Shown here in pieces: positions 18,268 through 30,785 of a stretch of 64,000 bases of DNA. This DNA comes from Scrofimicrobium sp. R131 (GTDB taxonomy: Bacteria; Actinomycetota; Actinomycetes; Actinomycetales; Actinomycetaceae). A model generated the notes under the pieces. That model saw nothing but the letters and a program-made list of their open reading frames with translations. It did not search any database and was not told the origin of the DNA. Within the stretch, counting starts at the first letter, position 1. Every line of letters begins with the position of its first letter. Both the position numbers and the translations under genes were made by a program. The DNA lies in the NCBI RefSeq assembly GCF_040256745.1, contig NZ_CP138335.1:992001-1056000 (forward strand). Direction: 5' to 3'.

Positions 18268-19530
18268 ATGAGTGACCTGCTCGAAGAGTTGCAATGGCGC
18301 GGGCTGATTGCCCAGCACAGCGATTGGGAGACGCTGACGGATGCTCTGAACTCTGGACCGGTCACCTTCTATTGCGGCTTTGACCCGACCGCGCCCTCCC
18401 TTCACCACGGACACCTGGTGCAGGTGATCATCATGCGTCACCTGCAGCGGGCCGGACACCATGCGCTCGCACTGGTCGGCGGGGGAACGGGGCTGATCGG
18501 GGATCCGCGGGCTTCTGGTGAACGAAGCCTCCAGTCCACCGACGTGGTGGCCGGTTGGGCCGACGGGCTCCGGGCGCAGTTGGAGCGACTGCTCGACTTT
18601 ACCGGGGACAATCCTGCCCGGATGGTCAACAACCTGGACTGGATCGGCAGCCTGAGCGCGATTGAGCTGATGCGGGACCTGGGCAAGTACTTCCGGATGG
18701 GGACGATGCTGAACAAGGACATCGTCGCCCGCCGGCTGGAGTCGGACGAGGGACTGTCCTACACCGAGTTTAGCTACCAGGTGCTGCAGGCCTACGACTA
18801 CCTGGAACTCTACCGCCGCTACGGCTGCACGCTGGAGACCGGGGGCAACGACCAGTGGGGAAACCTGGTCGGCGGGATGGACTTGATCCGCAAGGTTGAG
18901 GGCAAGCAGGTGTCGGTCCTCACCTCTCCGATCATTACCAAGGCGGACGGAACCAAGTTCGGAAAGACCGAAGGCGGCGCCATCTGGCTGGATCCGCAGC
19001 TGATGAGTCCCTACGCGTTCTACCAGTTCTGGCTGCAGACTTCAGATGACGACGTGATTCGGTTCCTGAAGATCTTCACCTTCCTGTCGCGGGGCGAAAT
19101 CGAAGAGCTCGAACAGCAGGTGCGAGAGGCACCGCACCTGCGGGCAGCTCAGAAGCGCCTGGCCGCGGAGGTGACCGCGTACGTGCACGGAGCCGAGGCC
19201 CTGGCCGAAGCCGAGTCCGCTACCGCTGCCCTCTGGGCCGGCGGCGACTTGCGCTCGCTGTCCGCGTCGGTTCTGGGGGAAGCGGTGGAGAAACTGCCCC
19301 GCGGCCACTGGACTCCGGGGGAAACCACCCTGACCGAAGCCATGGTCAGCAGCGGGTTGGAGAAGGGGCGGGCGGCAGCCCGGCGGACCATTGAGAGCAA
19401 CGGCCTGTCCGTCAACAACGAGAAGAACCCGGATCCCGAGTACGTGCTGCAGGAGGCAGATGCCCTTCCCGGCGGCGTCATTCTGCTGCGAAAAGGCCGG
19501 CGGAACCTAGCGGTCCTGGCACGGGACTGA
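18268..19530 (+). CDS. tyrS: Tyrosyl-tRNA synthetase
   Basis: 420 residues. Charges tRNA-Tyr. The ATG at 18268 follows GAGGAG and starts MSDLLEELQWRGLIAQHSD. The class I HIGH motif appears as HHGH in FYCGFDPTAPSLHHGHL, and the KMSKS loop as KFGKT. A C-terminal S4 RNA-binding domain is present (GRAAARRTIESNGLSVNNEK). The 50-bp gap after argH holds only a TGGGCT/AGCCCA hairpin; there is no T-box leader. A strong hairpin terminator follows at 19540. Confidence 0.97.
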   Translation: MSDLLEELQWRGLIAQHSDWETLTDALNSGPVTFYCGFDPTAPSLHHGHLVQVIIMRHLQRAGHHALALVGGGTGLIGDPRASGERSLQSTDVVAGWADGLRAQLERLLDFTGDNPARMVNNLDWIGSLSAIELMRDLGKYFRMGTMLNKDIVARRLESDEGLSYTEFSYQVLQAYDYLELYRRYGCTLETGGNDQWGNLVGGMDLIRKVEGKQVSVLTSPIITKADGTKFGKTEGGAIWLDPQLMSPYAFYQFWLQTSDDDVIRFLKIFTFLSRGEIEELEQQVREAPHLRAAQKRLAAEVTAYVHGAEALAEAESATAALWAGGDLRSLSASVLGEAVEKLPRGHWTPGETTLTEAMVSSGLEKGRAAARRTIESNGLSVNNEKNPDPEYVLQEADALPGGVILLRKGRRNLAVLARD

Positions 19531-19539
19531 AGCAGTGGT

Positions 19540-19574
19540 CGGTGTCACGCGCAGGCAACTTGCGCGTGACACCG
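19540..19574 (+). terminator. Terminator hairpin after tyrS
   Basis: A perfect 14-bp stem, CGGTGTCACGCGCA pairing with TGCGCGTGACACCG across a 7-nt loop, starts 10 bp after the tyrS stop. There is no U-tract, as is usual for actinobacterial terminators. It insulates tyrS from the rRNA operon. Confidence 0.85.
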
Positions 19575-19657
19575 AAACTGTCTTAGAGTAATTCCTGCCC
19601 GCGAGGGAAGAAAACAACTGAAGAAGATCGGTGGTGGCGAGAGCCACAGAAACTGAT

Positions 19658-19686
19658 TAGACAGTTCGGATAAGAACTGGTAAAGT
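19658..19686 (+). promoter_or_regulatory. rRNA operon promoter
   Basis: TAGACA (19658-19663) and TAAAGT (19681-19686) are separated by exactly 17 bp, a near-consensus sigma-70-type promoter and the best in the window. Transcription would start at ~19693, giving a ~157-nt leader before mature 16S. A second weak pair (TTGCGC 19560-19565, TAGAGT 19584-19589, 18-bp spacer) overlaps the tyrS terminator and could be an upstream P1. Confidence 0.65.
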
Positions 19687-19849
19687 TGAAACTCGTTGGC
19701 CAAGCGGTGGAAACGCCGAGAGGTCGGGCAAAACCTTCAATGGTTTGTTGTTTGTGAACTTGATAGTGTGTGTTTTTGATTGTTTTGTTTTTTTGAGTGT
19801 TGGGATTTTCTGGTCACCGTTTTTTGGTGGCTGGTTTTCCGGATTGTTT
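19687..19849 (+). other. 16S rRNA leader with processing-stem arm
   Basis: T/G-rich leader without genes. GTGAACTTGATAGTGTGTG (19754-19772) can pair over all 19 positions (17 Watson-Crick, two G-U) with CACACACTGTCAGGTTCAC in the spacer after 16S (21479-21497). This gives the double-stranded stalk that RNase III would cut to release pre-16S. Motifs of this kind flank actinobacterial 16S genes. Confidence 0.7.
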
Positions 19850-21390
<1,541 letters not shown>

Positions 21391-21631
21391 AAGGAGACCC
21401 TGTTTGGGGATGCTCGTTTTGGGTGTTCCGTGTTTAGGGTTGTTTTTTCCTGCCCCTGGTGTGGGTGGGGGTCAAGGGCACACACTGTCAGGTTCACTTT
21501 CAACATGGCATCCCGTTTGTTTGTGGGGTGTTTGTTGGGGGTTGGGTTGTTGGTGAATTGTATAGTGGTTGTTTGCATCTTTATTTTTGTGTGATTTGAG
21601 TTTTTTTTGGTTTGTTCTTGTTGTTTGTGTT
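21391..21631 (+). other. 16S-23S internal transcribed spacer
   Basis: ~240 nt, strongly G/T-rich, with no tRNA gene, as in many actinobacteria. It holds the 3' arm of the 16S stalk (21479-21497) and the 5' arms of the 23S stalk: GTATAGTGGTTGTT (21560-21573) and ATTTTTGTGTG (21583-21593) pair perfectly with bases 24808-24821 and 24782-24792. Confidence 0.85.
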
Positions 21632-24760
<3,129 letters not shown>

Positions 24761-24882
24761 ACAACACGCGAGCCATCAAAACACACAAAAATCATTGATA
24801 ACACGCGAACAACCACTATACGATCCACTACCAACCCAAACACAAAAACCCCTAGGGGTTTGAGTGACCATGGTAGACCACT
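24761..24882 (+). other. 23S-5S spacer with processing arms and palindrome
   Basis: C/A-rich, complementary in composition to the G/T-rich 16S-23S spacer. It contains the 3' arms of the 23S stalk (24782-24792 and 24808-24821). A perfect 16-bp loopless palindrome AAACCCCTAGGGGTTT is at 24846-24861, 21 bp before 5S; its role (5S processing or partial termination) is unknown. Confidence 0.7.
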
Positions 24883-25002
24883 TTTGCGGTGGTCATAGCG
24901 TGGGGGAAACGCCCGGTCCCATTCCGAACCCGGAAGCTAAGCCCCACAACGGCGAAGGTACTGCAACCGACAGGATGTGGGAGACTAGCAAACCACCGCA
25001 AA
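24883..25002 (+). rRNA. rrf: 5S ribosomal RNA
   Basis: 120 nt. The terminal helix pairs TTTGCGGTGG at the 5' end with CCACCGCAAA at the 3' end. The core GGGGGAAACGCCCGGTCCCA, CCGAACCCGGAAGCTAAGCC and GGATGTGGGAGACTAG is standard for 5S. It completes the 16S-23S-5S operon. Confidence 0.97.
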
Positions 25003-25011
25003 TCAACCAAA

Positions 25012-25047
25012 CAGAACGCCCCCCACCACACGGTGAGGGGCATTCTG
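25012..25047 (+). terminator. rRNA operon terminator
   Basis: Ten bp after 5S, CAGAACGCCCCCCACC pairs with GGTGAGGGGCATTCTG (14 pairs, two mismatches, ACAC loop). There is no U-tract. It is well placed to end rRNA transcription before the next gene. Confidence 0.85.
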
Positions 25048-25152
25048 CATGAACGGGACTTATCCACCGGGAGGCTGAGCCCTTCCCATCGGGACCCAAC
25101 TCGCAGGTACACTAGCAAAGAAACCTGCCCGCCTAACTTGAAAGAGGACACT

Positions 25153-27303
25153 GTGGCCGAAGACCGCAACAGCAATCGGGGCCAACGAGGCCCGGGAGGA
25201 TCCGGGCGCCCCGGGGGCAAAGACTTTGGTTCACGCGGCGGCAAGTATGACCGCGGCGGCAAGTTCGACCGCAGTGGGAAACCTGAGCGGGGCGGGAAGT
25301 TCGATCGCGGAGGCAAGAAGAACTTCGGGGGGAAGTCGAAGTTCTTGGCCAAAAACAAGCCTCACCATCGCGAGTACCGCTCGGCCGATCCCAATGAGCC
25401 TGTAATTCCAGCCGGTGTCACCGCCGATGAGCTGGATGCGGATGCGCTGAAAGCGCTGAAGACGCTCTCGGGCGCAAACCAGGAAATCGTCGCCCGACAC
25501 CTGGTGACCGCCGGGCAGCTGCTGGACATCGATCCGGAGCTGGCCTATCAGCACGCCCAGGCGGCTGTGCGCCGGGCCGGGCGGGTCGACGTGGTCCGGG
25601 AAGCTGCCGCCCTGACCGCCTATGTGTCCGGACGCTACGATGAGGCCCTCCGTGAAGTGCGGGCTGTGCGCCGGATGCGTGGGGATGTGTCCCTGCGCGC
25701 GATTGAGGCCGACTGTGAGCGTGGGCTGGGGCGGCCCGAGCGCGCCATCGAAATCGTGGAAGAGACCGACACCTCCCAGCTTTCCCTGGAAGACCAGGTG
25801 GAGTTGATTCTGGTGGCAGCCGGCGCTCGCGCCGATCTGGGCCAGATGGACTACTCCCTGATGATTGTGGAGAACGCGTTGCGGTCTCTGCCGGAGGACA
25901 CTCCCAGTGAGCTTTTGCGATGGCTCGGAGAACTGCGGGCTGAGCGGCTTCAGGACCTCGGTCGGCTGGAGGAAGCCGCCCAGGTACTGGATGAGCTCCC
26001 CCCGGAGGAAGATCCGATGGAGATCGTGGATCTGGATCTCCTGCTGGAAGCGGATGTGGACAAGGTTCGCACGGACCTGCGCGGTGGGGGAGAACCGCTC
26101 GCGAAGATGTTCGACGGGGCCCTGCTGGACCTGGATGGCGTCTGCTACGCCGGGGCGGAAGTGATTGCCGGGGGTCCGGGTGCGATCGATCTGGCTGAGG
26201 ACCACGGGATGCAAATTGGCTTCCTGACCAACAACTCGTCTCGCAGCCCCCAGGCGGTGGCAGACAAGCTCAGTGCGCTCGGGTACGTGGCCGAAGCCAA
26301 CCAGGTGATGACCTCGGCGATGGACCTGCTGATGGACCTGAAGGAAAAGTTTGAGCCGGGCACGAAGATCCTGGTCACCGGCAGCGAAGAGCTGGCTCGG
26401 ATGACTGCTGAGGCCGGGTTTGAGGTAGTCGGTGAGGCCGCGGCCGAGCCGGCGGCAGTGGTGCAGGGACTGAGCCAGGACCTCGGTTGGGCTCAGCTAA
26501 CTGAGGCGGCGCTCGCAATCCAGGCCGGCGCCATCCACTTCGCCACCAACCTCGATCCGAAACTGCCGACCGAGCGTGGGTTCGCCGTGGGTAACGGGTC
26601 CCTGGTCGCGGCCGTGCGCAACGCCACCGGGGTCCGGCCGATTGCAGCTGGCAAGCCCCGCCCCGACATCTTCATTCGCGCCGCCCAGATGTTGCGGATG
26701 GAACGGCCCCTGGTGATCGGTGACCAGTTGTCTACCGACATCGCCGGGGCGGTCTCGGCCAAGATGGCTTCTCTTCACGTCCTGACCGGGGTGAGCGACG
26801 CTCGGGATATCGTGCTGGCTCCGCGCGGGCAGCGCCCTTCCTTTGTGGCCCTGGATCTTAATGGGCTGAACGAGGTGCACCCGCGGCCGCGTCACCATCG
26901 TGACGGCACCTGGACCTGCGGAGTCTCACAGGTGGTGGCGATTGACCGGCGCGGACGGATCCGGATTGGCGAGGCGTGGTTGACCGGCTCAGAGGAACTG
27001 GTCACCCTGAACCTGGACACCTACCGGGCCCTAATCGCGGCCGCGTGGGAAATCGAGGATGAGCGGACCCAGGTAGCCTGCCCGCCCCTGAAAGTGGTTC
27101 CCAACGACGACGAAACCGGTGTGGTGGAGCCGGCCCCAGAACCGGAAGCGGAAACCGCGCCGGTGGAAGAACACGGGCCGGTGGAGGAAGCTGGGCCGGA
27201 AACGGCGCCGGTTGCAGACGCAGAGCCGGAAGCAAACGCCCCGGTTTCAGACCGGTCGGCAGAGTCGGACCAGGCGGCCACCCCCGGCCAGGAACAGGAC
27301 TGA
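25153..27303 (+). CDS. RGG-rich / TPR-like / HAD-IIA phosphatase fusion protein
   Basis: 716 residues from a GTG at 25153 preceded by AAAGAGG; the open frame extends upstream into 5S but cannot be coding there. Residues 1-65 are a basic Gly/Arg/Lys region with repeats like GGKFDRGGK. Residues ~85-305 are an all-helical TPR-like region (LDIDPELAYQHAQAAVRRAGR). Residues ~315-575 are a NagD-type HAD-IIA hydrolase: LLDLDGVCY (nucleophile), FLTNNSSRSP, AGKPRPDIF and VIGDQLSTDIAGA. A linker follows, then an acidic Pro/Glu/Ala tail (~650-716). In mycobacteria the TPR and HAD parts are separate neighbouring genes in this same position. The substrate is unknown; the basic head suggests RNA binding (inference). 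Confidence 0.88.
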   Translation: MAEDRNSNRGQRGPGGSGRPGGKDFGSRGGKYDRGGKFDRSGKPERGGKFDRGGKKNFGGKSKFLAKNKPHHREYRSADPNEPVIPAGVTADELDADALKALKTLSGANQEIVARHLVTAGQLLDIDPELAYQHAQAAVRRAGRVDVVREAAALTAYVSGRYDEALREVRAVRRMRGDVSLRAIEADCERGLGRPERAIEIVEETDTSQLSLEDQVELILVAAGARADLGQMDYSLMIVENALRSLPEDTPSELLRWLGELRAERLQDLGRLEEAAQVLDELPPEEDPMEIVDLDLLLEADVDKVRTDLRGGGEPLAKMFDGALLDLDGVCYAGAEVIAGGPGAIDLAEDHGMQIGFLTNNSSRSPQAVADKLSALGYVAEANQVMTSAMDLLMDLKEKFEPGTKILVTGSEELARMTAEAGFEVVGEAAAEPAAVVQGLSQDLGWAQLTEAALAIQAGAIHFATNLDPKLPTERGFAVGNGSLVAAVRNATGVRPIAAGKPRPDIFIRAAQMLRMERPLVIGDQLSTDIAGAVSAKMASLHVLTGVSDARDIVLAPRGQRPSFVALDLNGLNEVHPRPRHHRDGTWTCGVSQVVAIDRRGRIRIGEAWLTGSEELVTLNLDTYRALIAAAWEIEDERTQVACPPLKVVPNDDETGVVEPAPEPEAETAPVEEHGPVEEAGPETAPVADAEPEANAPVSDRSAESDQAATPGQEQD

Positions 27304-27307
27304 CCCG

Positions 27308-27424
27308 ATGGACGAGGAGCGGGACAACTCGGTGGGGGACCTGGCTGAGCTTCCTCGCGCCCTGGAGGAATTGCGCCAGCTTGAGCGCGAACTGCGCCAG
27401 GAACTAGAGCAGACCCAACGGTGA
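27308..27424 (+). CDS. Small coiled-coil protein
   Basis: 38 residues, rich in Glu, Leu and Arg (ELRQLERELRQELEQTQR), predicted as one helix or coiled coil. It starts 4 bp after the HAD fusion stop and ends 7 bp before tlyA. A short ORF at the same place between the HAD phosphatase and tlyA exists in mycobacteria, which supports it being a real gene. Function unknown. Confidence 0.65.
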   Translation: MDEERDNSVGDLAELPRALEELRQLERELRQELEQTQR

Positions 27425-27431
27425 GGATCCG

Positions 27432-28265
27432 ATGACTCTGCGCCGCCTCGATGCCGAACTCGTTCGCCGAAAGCTGGCCCAATCGCGCCAGCAGGCGAAG
27501 GAGATGGTTGAGGCCGGCCAAGTCAAGGTCAATGGCCAGTTGGCCGCCAAAGCGGCCACCCAGGTCTCGACGGCCGCCCCGATCGTGCTGGTCGACCCAC
27601 CGGCGGACCAGTACGTCTCCCGCGGGGCCCACAAACTGCTGGGGGCGCTGGCAGCGTTGGGGGAGCGGGCCCCGCAGATCGCGGGTCGCCGGTGCTTGGA
27701 CGCGGGCGCCTCTACCGGCGGATTCACCGACGTGCTGCTGCGCCGCGGAGCGGCCTCCGTGGTGGCGGTCGACGTGGGTTACGGGCAGCTGGCCTGGTCG
27801 GTGCGCCAGGATCCGCGGGTGGAGAACCTGGAGCGGACCAATATTCGCTATCTGGAACCCGACCAGGTGGCGCCGGCCCCGGACCTGGTGGTTGGGGACC
27901 TCTCTTTCATCTCGTTGGAGCTGGTGGTTCCAGCGCTGATTCGCTGCGCTCCGAAGGCCGACTTCCTCCTGATGGTGAAACCGCAGTTTGAAGTGGGCCG
28001 CGGTGCCCTCGGGAAAAACGGGGTGGTCTGGGATCCGGAGCAGCGGGCCCAGGCGGTGGCCAAAGTAGCGCATTTCTGCGCCGAGCAAGGGCTGACCGTG
28101 TGGGCGATCGAACCGTCCCCATTGCCGGGGCCAGCTGGCAACGTCGAATACTTTTTGGCCATGAGTTCGGGGCCGGGGCCGGTGGCGCTCCCGGACCTGG
28201 ACGAGGCGGCCCGGGATGCCGTCAACCGCGGCCCCCATCCGAACAGTGAGGACAGTCATGGCTAA
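27432..28265 (+). CDS. tlyA: TlyA family rRNA 2'-O-methyltransferase
   Basis: 277 residues. An N-terminal S4 RNA-binding domain (RLDAELVRRKLAQSRQQAKE, ~5-65) is followed by an FtsJ-like methyltransferase with SAM motif CLDAGASTGGFTDVLL (~91), GDLSFISLELV and the catalytic-lysine segment LLMVKPQFEVGRG. In mycobacteria TlyA methylates 16S C1409 and 23S C1920, which is required for capreomycin/viomycin sensitivity. The N-terminus here looks full-length (TlyA-II-like). The last 8 bp overlap nadK. Confidence 0.93.
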   Translation: MTLRRLDAELVRRKLAQSRQQAKEMVEAGQVKVNGQLAAKAATQVSTAAPIVLVDPPADQYVSRGAHKLLGALAALGERAPQIAGRRCLDAGASTGGFTDVLLRRGAASVVAVDVGYGQLAWSVRQDPRVENLERTNIRYLEPDQVAPAPDLVVGDLSFISLELVVPALIRCAPKADFLLMVKPQFEVGRGALGKNGVVWDPEQRAQAVAKVAHFCAEQGLTVWAIEPSPLPGPAGNVEYFLAMSSGPGPVALPDLDEAARDAVNRGPHPNSEDSHG

Positions 28266-29109
28266 GAGAATCCTGCTGGAGTGTCACCCAAACCGGGAAG
28301 ATGTTGGCCCGGCCGCCGACACGGTCCGGGCGGTCGCGGCCGCGCTCGGGATGCAGGTGACGGTCTCGCCGGATCCGGACCAGCCGCCCGAACTGGTCCT
28401 GGCGCTGGGGGGTGACGGCACGTTTTTGGCCGGAGCTCGCACGGCACGGCACTATGACATTCCTCTGCTCGGCCTGAACTTTGGCCACATGGGATTCCTG
28501 GCTGACACCTCGGACGACTCGCTCGAGGTGGTGGTCGAACGGATCCGACGCGACGCCTTCGAGGTGGAAAATCGGATGACCCTGGAAGTGGAGATCATCT
28601 CCCCGCTCGGGGCATTGGCCCGCCAGTGGGCCCTGAACGAGGCGGCAATCTTGCACTCGGATCTGGCCCACCCGGCCGACCTGGCCTTTGCGGTTGACGG
28701 CCAAGTTGTCTCCACCTACGGAGCCGACGGCATCATCTTGGCCACACCGACCGGCTCGACCGCCTACTCCTTTTCCGCCGGCGGGCCCGTGGTTTGGCCC
28801 GACACCGAAGCGATTGTGATGGCCCCTCTGGGGGCGCACGGGCTGTTCACCCGGCCCCTGGTGGTCAGTCCGAACTCGGTGCTGGAAGTGGGGATCCTCC
28901 CCTCCAATCGCCGCGCCCCCCAGGTGTGGATTGACGGACTCCTGGCTCTGGATGCGCCGGCCGGCTCGGTGGTGATGACCACCAGGGGAGCCCGACCGGT
29001 GCGCCTGGCCCGGCTGGAGAACCATCCGTTCTCGGAGCGGCTGGTCAACAAGTTCAACCTGCCAGTTTCAGGCTGGCGTTCCCCCCGACCGCACGGACCC
29101 AACCGATGA
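28258..29109 (+). CDS. nadK: NAD kinase
   Basis: 283 residues. Phosphorylates NAD to NADP using ATP or polyphosphate. The ATG at 28258 overlaps tlyA and yields MAKRILLECHPNRED. The GGDGTFL motif (~residue 51) and the NE segment (ALNEAAILHSD) are present, followed by YGADGIILATPTGSTAYSFSAGGP. Translation is coupled on both sides: the stop overlaps the recN start (ATGA). Confidence 0.96.
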   Translation: MAKRILLECHPNREDVGPAADTVRAVAAALGMQVTVSPDPDQPPELVLALGGDGTFLAGARTARHYDIPLLGLNFGHMGFLADTSDDSLEVVVERIRRDAFEVENRMTLEVEIISPLGALARQWALNEAAILHSDLAHPADLAFAVDGQVVSTYGADGIILATPTGSTAYSFSAGGPVVWPDTEAIVMAPLGAHGLFTRPLVVSPNSVLEVGILPSNRRAPQVWIDGLLALDAPAGSVVMTTRGARPVRLARLENHPFSERLVNKFNLPVSGWRSPRPHGPNR

Positions 29110-30785
29110 TAGAAGAACTTCGCATTAAAGGACTCGGGGTGATTGACGAGGCGCACCTCGAGCTCGCCCCGGGCTTCACCGTGATCACGGGTGAGACGGG
29201 GGCTGGCAAGACGATGGTGCTCACCTCGCTCCGACTCCTGCTCGGCGAAAAGGGCGATGGAGCCCTGGTCCGAACCGGTCACCCGCAAATTGAAATTGAC
29301 GCCATCATTCAACCGACCGCCACGGTGGCAAAGCATCTGGCGGAACTGGGGTTTGAGAGCGAGGAACTGATCCTGTCCCGCACAGTCCCCGCGAACGGTC
29401 GCTCGCGCGCCGCCGCCCAGGGACGACCAGTTCCCTTGCGGACGCTGGAGGAGTTGGTCAGCCCGCTGCTGACTATCCACGGCCAGGCCGACCAGTGGCG
29501 GGTTCGACGCAGCCAGGTCCAACGCGCCCTGCTCGACACCTACGCGGGCGAACAGCACCAGCAGCTCCTGGCCCGATACCGGGAGCAGTGGGCCGCGGTC
29601 ACGACGCTGAAGCGGACCCTGGATGAACTTCACCGGGACCACGACCAACAGCAGATTGAGATCAACTACCTGCGCGAGGTGATCACCACCCTCACTCAGC
29701 TGGCCCCTCAGGTCGGGGAGGAAGAGGAGCTGCCGGCCCTGATTGAGCGCTACTCCCACGTGGCGGACCTGGCCCAAACGGTTGGGGACGCCGTCCAAAC
29801 CCTTCAGGGGGAGGACAACCTGGTGGGCGTGCTGGACCTGCTGGGACAATGCGCGGCCGAGCTCCGTTCTGCAGCCGGCCTGGACTCGGCTCTAACCTCC
29901 TACTCGGACCGGCTGGCCCAAGTGGAGGGGGAAGTGGCCGATATTGCCGCCGACCTCTGGCAGTATGTGGACCAGCTGAGCGAAGACCCCGACGAACTGG
30001 CTTCCCTCCAGCAGCGCCGGGCCGACCTGGAAGCCCTGATGAAGGGGCGCGCCACGACGGTAGCGGAACTGCTCGACTGGCAGGTGGAGGCGGAGGCCCG
30101 CCTCGCCGAGTTGACCGGCAGCGGCGCCGATCCGGAACAGGTGGCCCAGCAGCTGGCTGCGGCCCAGTCCCAGTTGCGAGAACTGGGCGATCAGCTGCAT
30201 CGCTCCCGCCACCAGGCTGGCTTGCGCCTGGCCAAGATCGTCAACCGGGAGCTGCACGAACTGGCGATGCCGCAGGCCCAGTTCCGAGTCCAAGTACAGG
30301 CGGAGGAGCCGCAGGCTCACGGGAGCGACGACGTGCAGATGGAGCTGCGGGCCCGACCCGACGCCCCGTTCCGCCCGCTCGGGGATGGGGCTTCGGGCGG
30401 TGAACTTTCCCGCGTCATGCTGGCCCTGGAGGTGGCCCTGGGAGAGCAGGCTGAGCCCGGCACCTACATTTTTGACGAGGTGGACCAGGGGATTGGTGGA
30501 CACACCGCCACCGAGGTTGGTCGGCGCCTGGCGCAGCTGGGTCAAACCCAGCAGGTGGTGGCCGTCACCCACCTGCCGCAGGTCGCGGCCTGTGCAGACC
30601 GACACTACGTTCTGCGCCGACACGGGCAGCAGACCAGCGTGGAAGAGGCCGTCGGTGAGGACCGGGTCGAAGAGATCGTGCGCATGCTCGGAGGAAAAGC
30701 GGACTCGGATCCGGTTCGTCGGCATGCCGCCGAGCTGTTGGCGGATAAACCGTGGCAAGATCGTGAGCGGAAGAAAGAAGGATAA
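29106..30785 (+). CDS. recN: DNA repair protein RecN
   Basis: 559 residues. SMC-like ATPase in double-strand-break repair. Walker A GETGAGKTM is at ~29-37, the middle holds two coiled-coil arms around a hinge (~160-380), and the C-terminal half has the signature GASGGELSRVMLALEVAL and Walker B IFDEVDQGIGG. The stop TAA overlaps the next ATG (TAATG). Order nadK-recN-steA is conserved in actinobacteria. Confidence 0.95.
   Translation: MIEELRIKGLGVIDEAHLELAPGFTVITGETGAGKTMVLTSLRLLLGEKGDGALVRTGHPQIEIDAIIQPTATVAKHLAELGFESEELILSRTVPANGRSRAAAQGRPVPLRTLEELVSPLLTIHGQADQWRVRRSQVQRALLDTYAGEQHQQLLARYREQWAAVTTLKRTLDELHRDHDQQQIEINYLREVITTLTQLAPQVGEEEELPALIERYSHVADLAQTVGDAVQTLQGEDNLVGVLDLLGQCAAELRSAAGLDSALTSYSDRLAQVEGEVADIAADLWQYVDQLSEDPDELASLQQRRADLEALMKGRATTVAELLDWQVEAEARLAELTGSGADPEQVAQQLAAAQSQLRELGDQLHRSRHQAGLRLAKIVNRELHELAMPQAQFRVQVQAEEPQAHGSDDVQMELRARPDAPFRPLGDGASGGELSRVMLALEVALGEQAEPGTYIFDEVDQGIGGHTATEVGRRLAQLGQTQQVVAVTHLPQVAACADRHYVLRRHGQQTSVEEAVGEDRVEEIVRMLGGKADSDPVRRHAAELLADKPWQDRERKKEG

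Noticed and set aside
21391-21631. tRNA gene in the 16S-23S spacer
   Set aside because: No cloverleaf, T-loop GGTTC or acceptor pairing is visible; the repeats there fit the processing stalk.
25170-25350. Short tandem GGCAAG/GGAAG-type repeats as a possible repeat element
   Set aside because: They encode the Gly/Arg/Lys repeats of the RGG head in frame; no non-coding repeat is needed.
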